Below are positions 19,931 to 20,874 of a stretch of 20,874 nucleotides of DNA, in pieces. Position numbers and translations under genes: made by a program. The stretch is from contig DCGQ01000021.1 of NCBI GenBank assembly GCA_002314635.1, forward strand, positions 49,641 to 70,514, read 5' to 3'. The stretch comes from Clostridiales bacterium UBA1774 (lineage in GTDB: Bacteria > Bacillota > Clostridia > Oscillospirales > Oscillospiraceae). Position 1 is the stretch's first letter, and every line of letters begins with the position of its first letter. Below the pieces are notes generated by a model that saw only the letters and a program-made list of their open reading frames with translations, was not told where the DNA came from and ran no database searches.

Positions 19931-20874
19931 ATTTTTTCCTGTTTTTACTTCTGTCTGTCGGTCTGCTCTGAGCCTTCTTCGGCCGGATCAGGCACCGCTC
20001 CCCGTAGCCGATCAGATCCTCACGATGGGCCTTTCGCAGCGCTTCCTCGATCAGATCCCGCTTTGCCGGGTCGAACCACTGGAGCAGCGCCCGCTGCAGC
20101 TCCTTTTCCCGGTAGCTTTTCGGCACATAGACCTTCTGCATGGTGCGGGGATCCAGACCGGTGTAGTACATACAGGTGCTGAGGGTGCCGGGGGTGGGGT
20201 AGAAATCCTGCACCTGCTGGGGGTGGATCCCGGCGGATTTCAGATACTCCGCCAGCTTCACCGCGTCGCCCAGTGTGCTGCCCGGATGGGAGGACATCAG
20301 ATAGGGCACCAGATACTGCCTGAGACCCAGCTTCCGGTTGATTTCCGCGTATTTCTCGCTGAATTTCCGGTATACCTCGTTGTGAGGCTTGTCCATGGCA
20401 TTCAATACGCTGTCAATGCAGTGCTCCGGTGCCACCTTCAGCTGCCCGCTCACATGATGCCGGATCAGCTCCTGCATGAAATCGTCCTTCCCCTCCGCCA
20501 GCACATAGTCAAAGCGGATGCCGGAACGGATAAATACCTTCTTCACCCCGGGAATGGCCCGCAGCTTCCGCAGCAGGGCGATGTAATCCGAATGGTCGGC
20601 ATTCAGATTGGGACATGGTTTCGTACCCAGACAACCCCGGTCAGGACACATCCCTTTGGTTTTCTGCTTTTCGCAGGAACGGTGGGTGAAATCCGCCGTG
20701 GGGCCGCCCACATCGTGGATATAACCCTTGAACAGAGGATGGCGGGTCATGGTCTCCGCCTCCCGCACCACGCTTTCCGCGCTGCGGGCGGTGACGGCGC
20801 GGCCCTGATGGAAGGCCAGCGAACAGAAGCTGCAGCCGCCGAAGCAGCCCCGGTTGTGGATGATGCTGAACCGC
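19929..20874 (-). CDS. ygiQ: YgiQ family radical SAM protein (5' end cut by the window)
   Basis: The frame runs off the right edge, so only the C-terminal 314 residues or so are visible. Near the edge it reads HNRGCFGGCSFCSLAFHQGR, the Cys-x3-Cys-x2-Cys cluster that binds the 4Fe-4S centre and SAM. Further on are GYIHDVGGPTADF, a second cysteine-rich segment (CEKQKTKGMCPDRGC), APEHC and PGTLSTCMYYTGLDP, all characteristic of YgiQ (UPF0313). The reaction of this family is not known. The full family is about 600 to 650 residues, so roughly half is missing. The Lys/Arg-rich C-terminus ends at TAA within the terminator stem. Its start, promoter and neighbours lie outside the window. Confidence 0.94.
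   Translation of the reverse strand, partial: RFSIIHNRGCFGGCSFCSLAFHQGRAVTARSAESVVREAETMTRHPLFKGYIHDVGGPTADFTHRSCEKQKTKGMCPDRGCLGTKPCPNLNADHSDYIALLRKLRAIPGVKKVFIRSGIRFDYVLAEGKDDFMQELIRHHVSGQLKVAPEHCIDSVLNAMDKPHNEVYRKFSEKYAEINRKLGLRQYLVPYLMSSHPGSTLGDAVKLAEYLKSAGIHPQQVQDFYPTPGTLSTCMYYTGLDPRTMQKVYVPKSYREKELQRALLQWFDPAKRDLIEEALRKAHREDLIGYGERCLIRPKKAQSRPTDRSKNRKK

Overview
The window looks like a chromosomal stretch from a GC-rich anaerobic Bacillota bacterium, most likely a gut clostridium of the Oscillospiraceae/Ruminococcaceae type. This rests on strong AGGAGG-type ribosome sites on nearly every gene, sigma-70/sigma-A promoters with 17-bp spacers, a Firmicutes-type short ThiI, a sodium-pumping decarboxylase beta subunit, and two URO-D-type methyltransferase-like genes. 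The genus is an inference. I see no phage, IS element, CRISPR array, tRNA or rRNA. Genes are packed tightly, with no gene-free gap above about 170 bases.

Layout from the left. A terminator of an upstream gene (1-28) precedes a URO-D/MtaA-like gene (64-1092), which ends at a perfect 16-bp terminator. On the minus strand follow a decarboxylase beta subunit (1163-2299), a membrane-anchored biotin-carrier-like protein lacking the biotin-accepting lysine (2304-2786), a small unknown protein (2839-3087) and a small P-loop NTPase with its own promoter and terminator (3235-3645). A second minus-strand operon reads from a near-perfect promoter at 7422-7450: MATE transporter, cysteine-rich membrane protein, HAD phosphatase and NAD synthetase nadE (7379 down to 3763).

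A divergent plus-strand operon starts from an extended -10 promoter at 7485-7513. It holds a phospholipase C-like metal protein, the 23S rRNA methyltransferase RlmA, and a 755-codon reading frame that joins a complete NAD(P)HX epimerase/dehydratase to a complete tyrosine phosphatase. The two meet at an intact internal ribosome site. A D,D-carboxypeptidase faces it on the minus strand (11278-12468). From a promoter at 12504-12532, thiI and cinA run on the plus strand and overlap.

Next is a minus-strand three-gene operon of unknown function (18391 down to 15045): a 680-residue helical soluble protein with an internal duplication, a 58-residue single-pass protein and a 376-residue two-pass membrane protein. 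It has a good promoter, a 16-bp palindrome at the start of transcription and a shared terminator. This is the best candidate for an undescribed system. A small glycine-rich membrane protein (18543-18710), a second URO-D-family gene with an operator-like inverted repeat in its promoter (18834-19835), and the 3' part of a YgiQ radical SAM gene (19929-20874, cut by the window edge) complete the region.

A loose theme is pyridine nucleotide upkeep: nadE makes NAD, the Nnr enzyme repairs hydrated NAD(P)H, and CinA carries a PncC-type NMN amidase domain. The three lie in three different transcription units, so coordination is only inferred.
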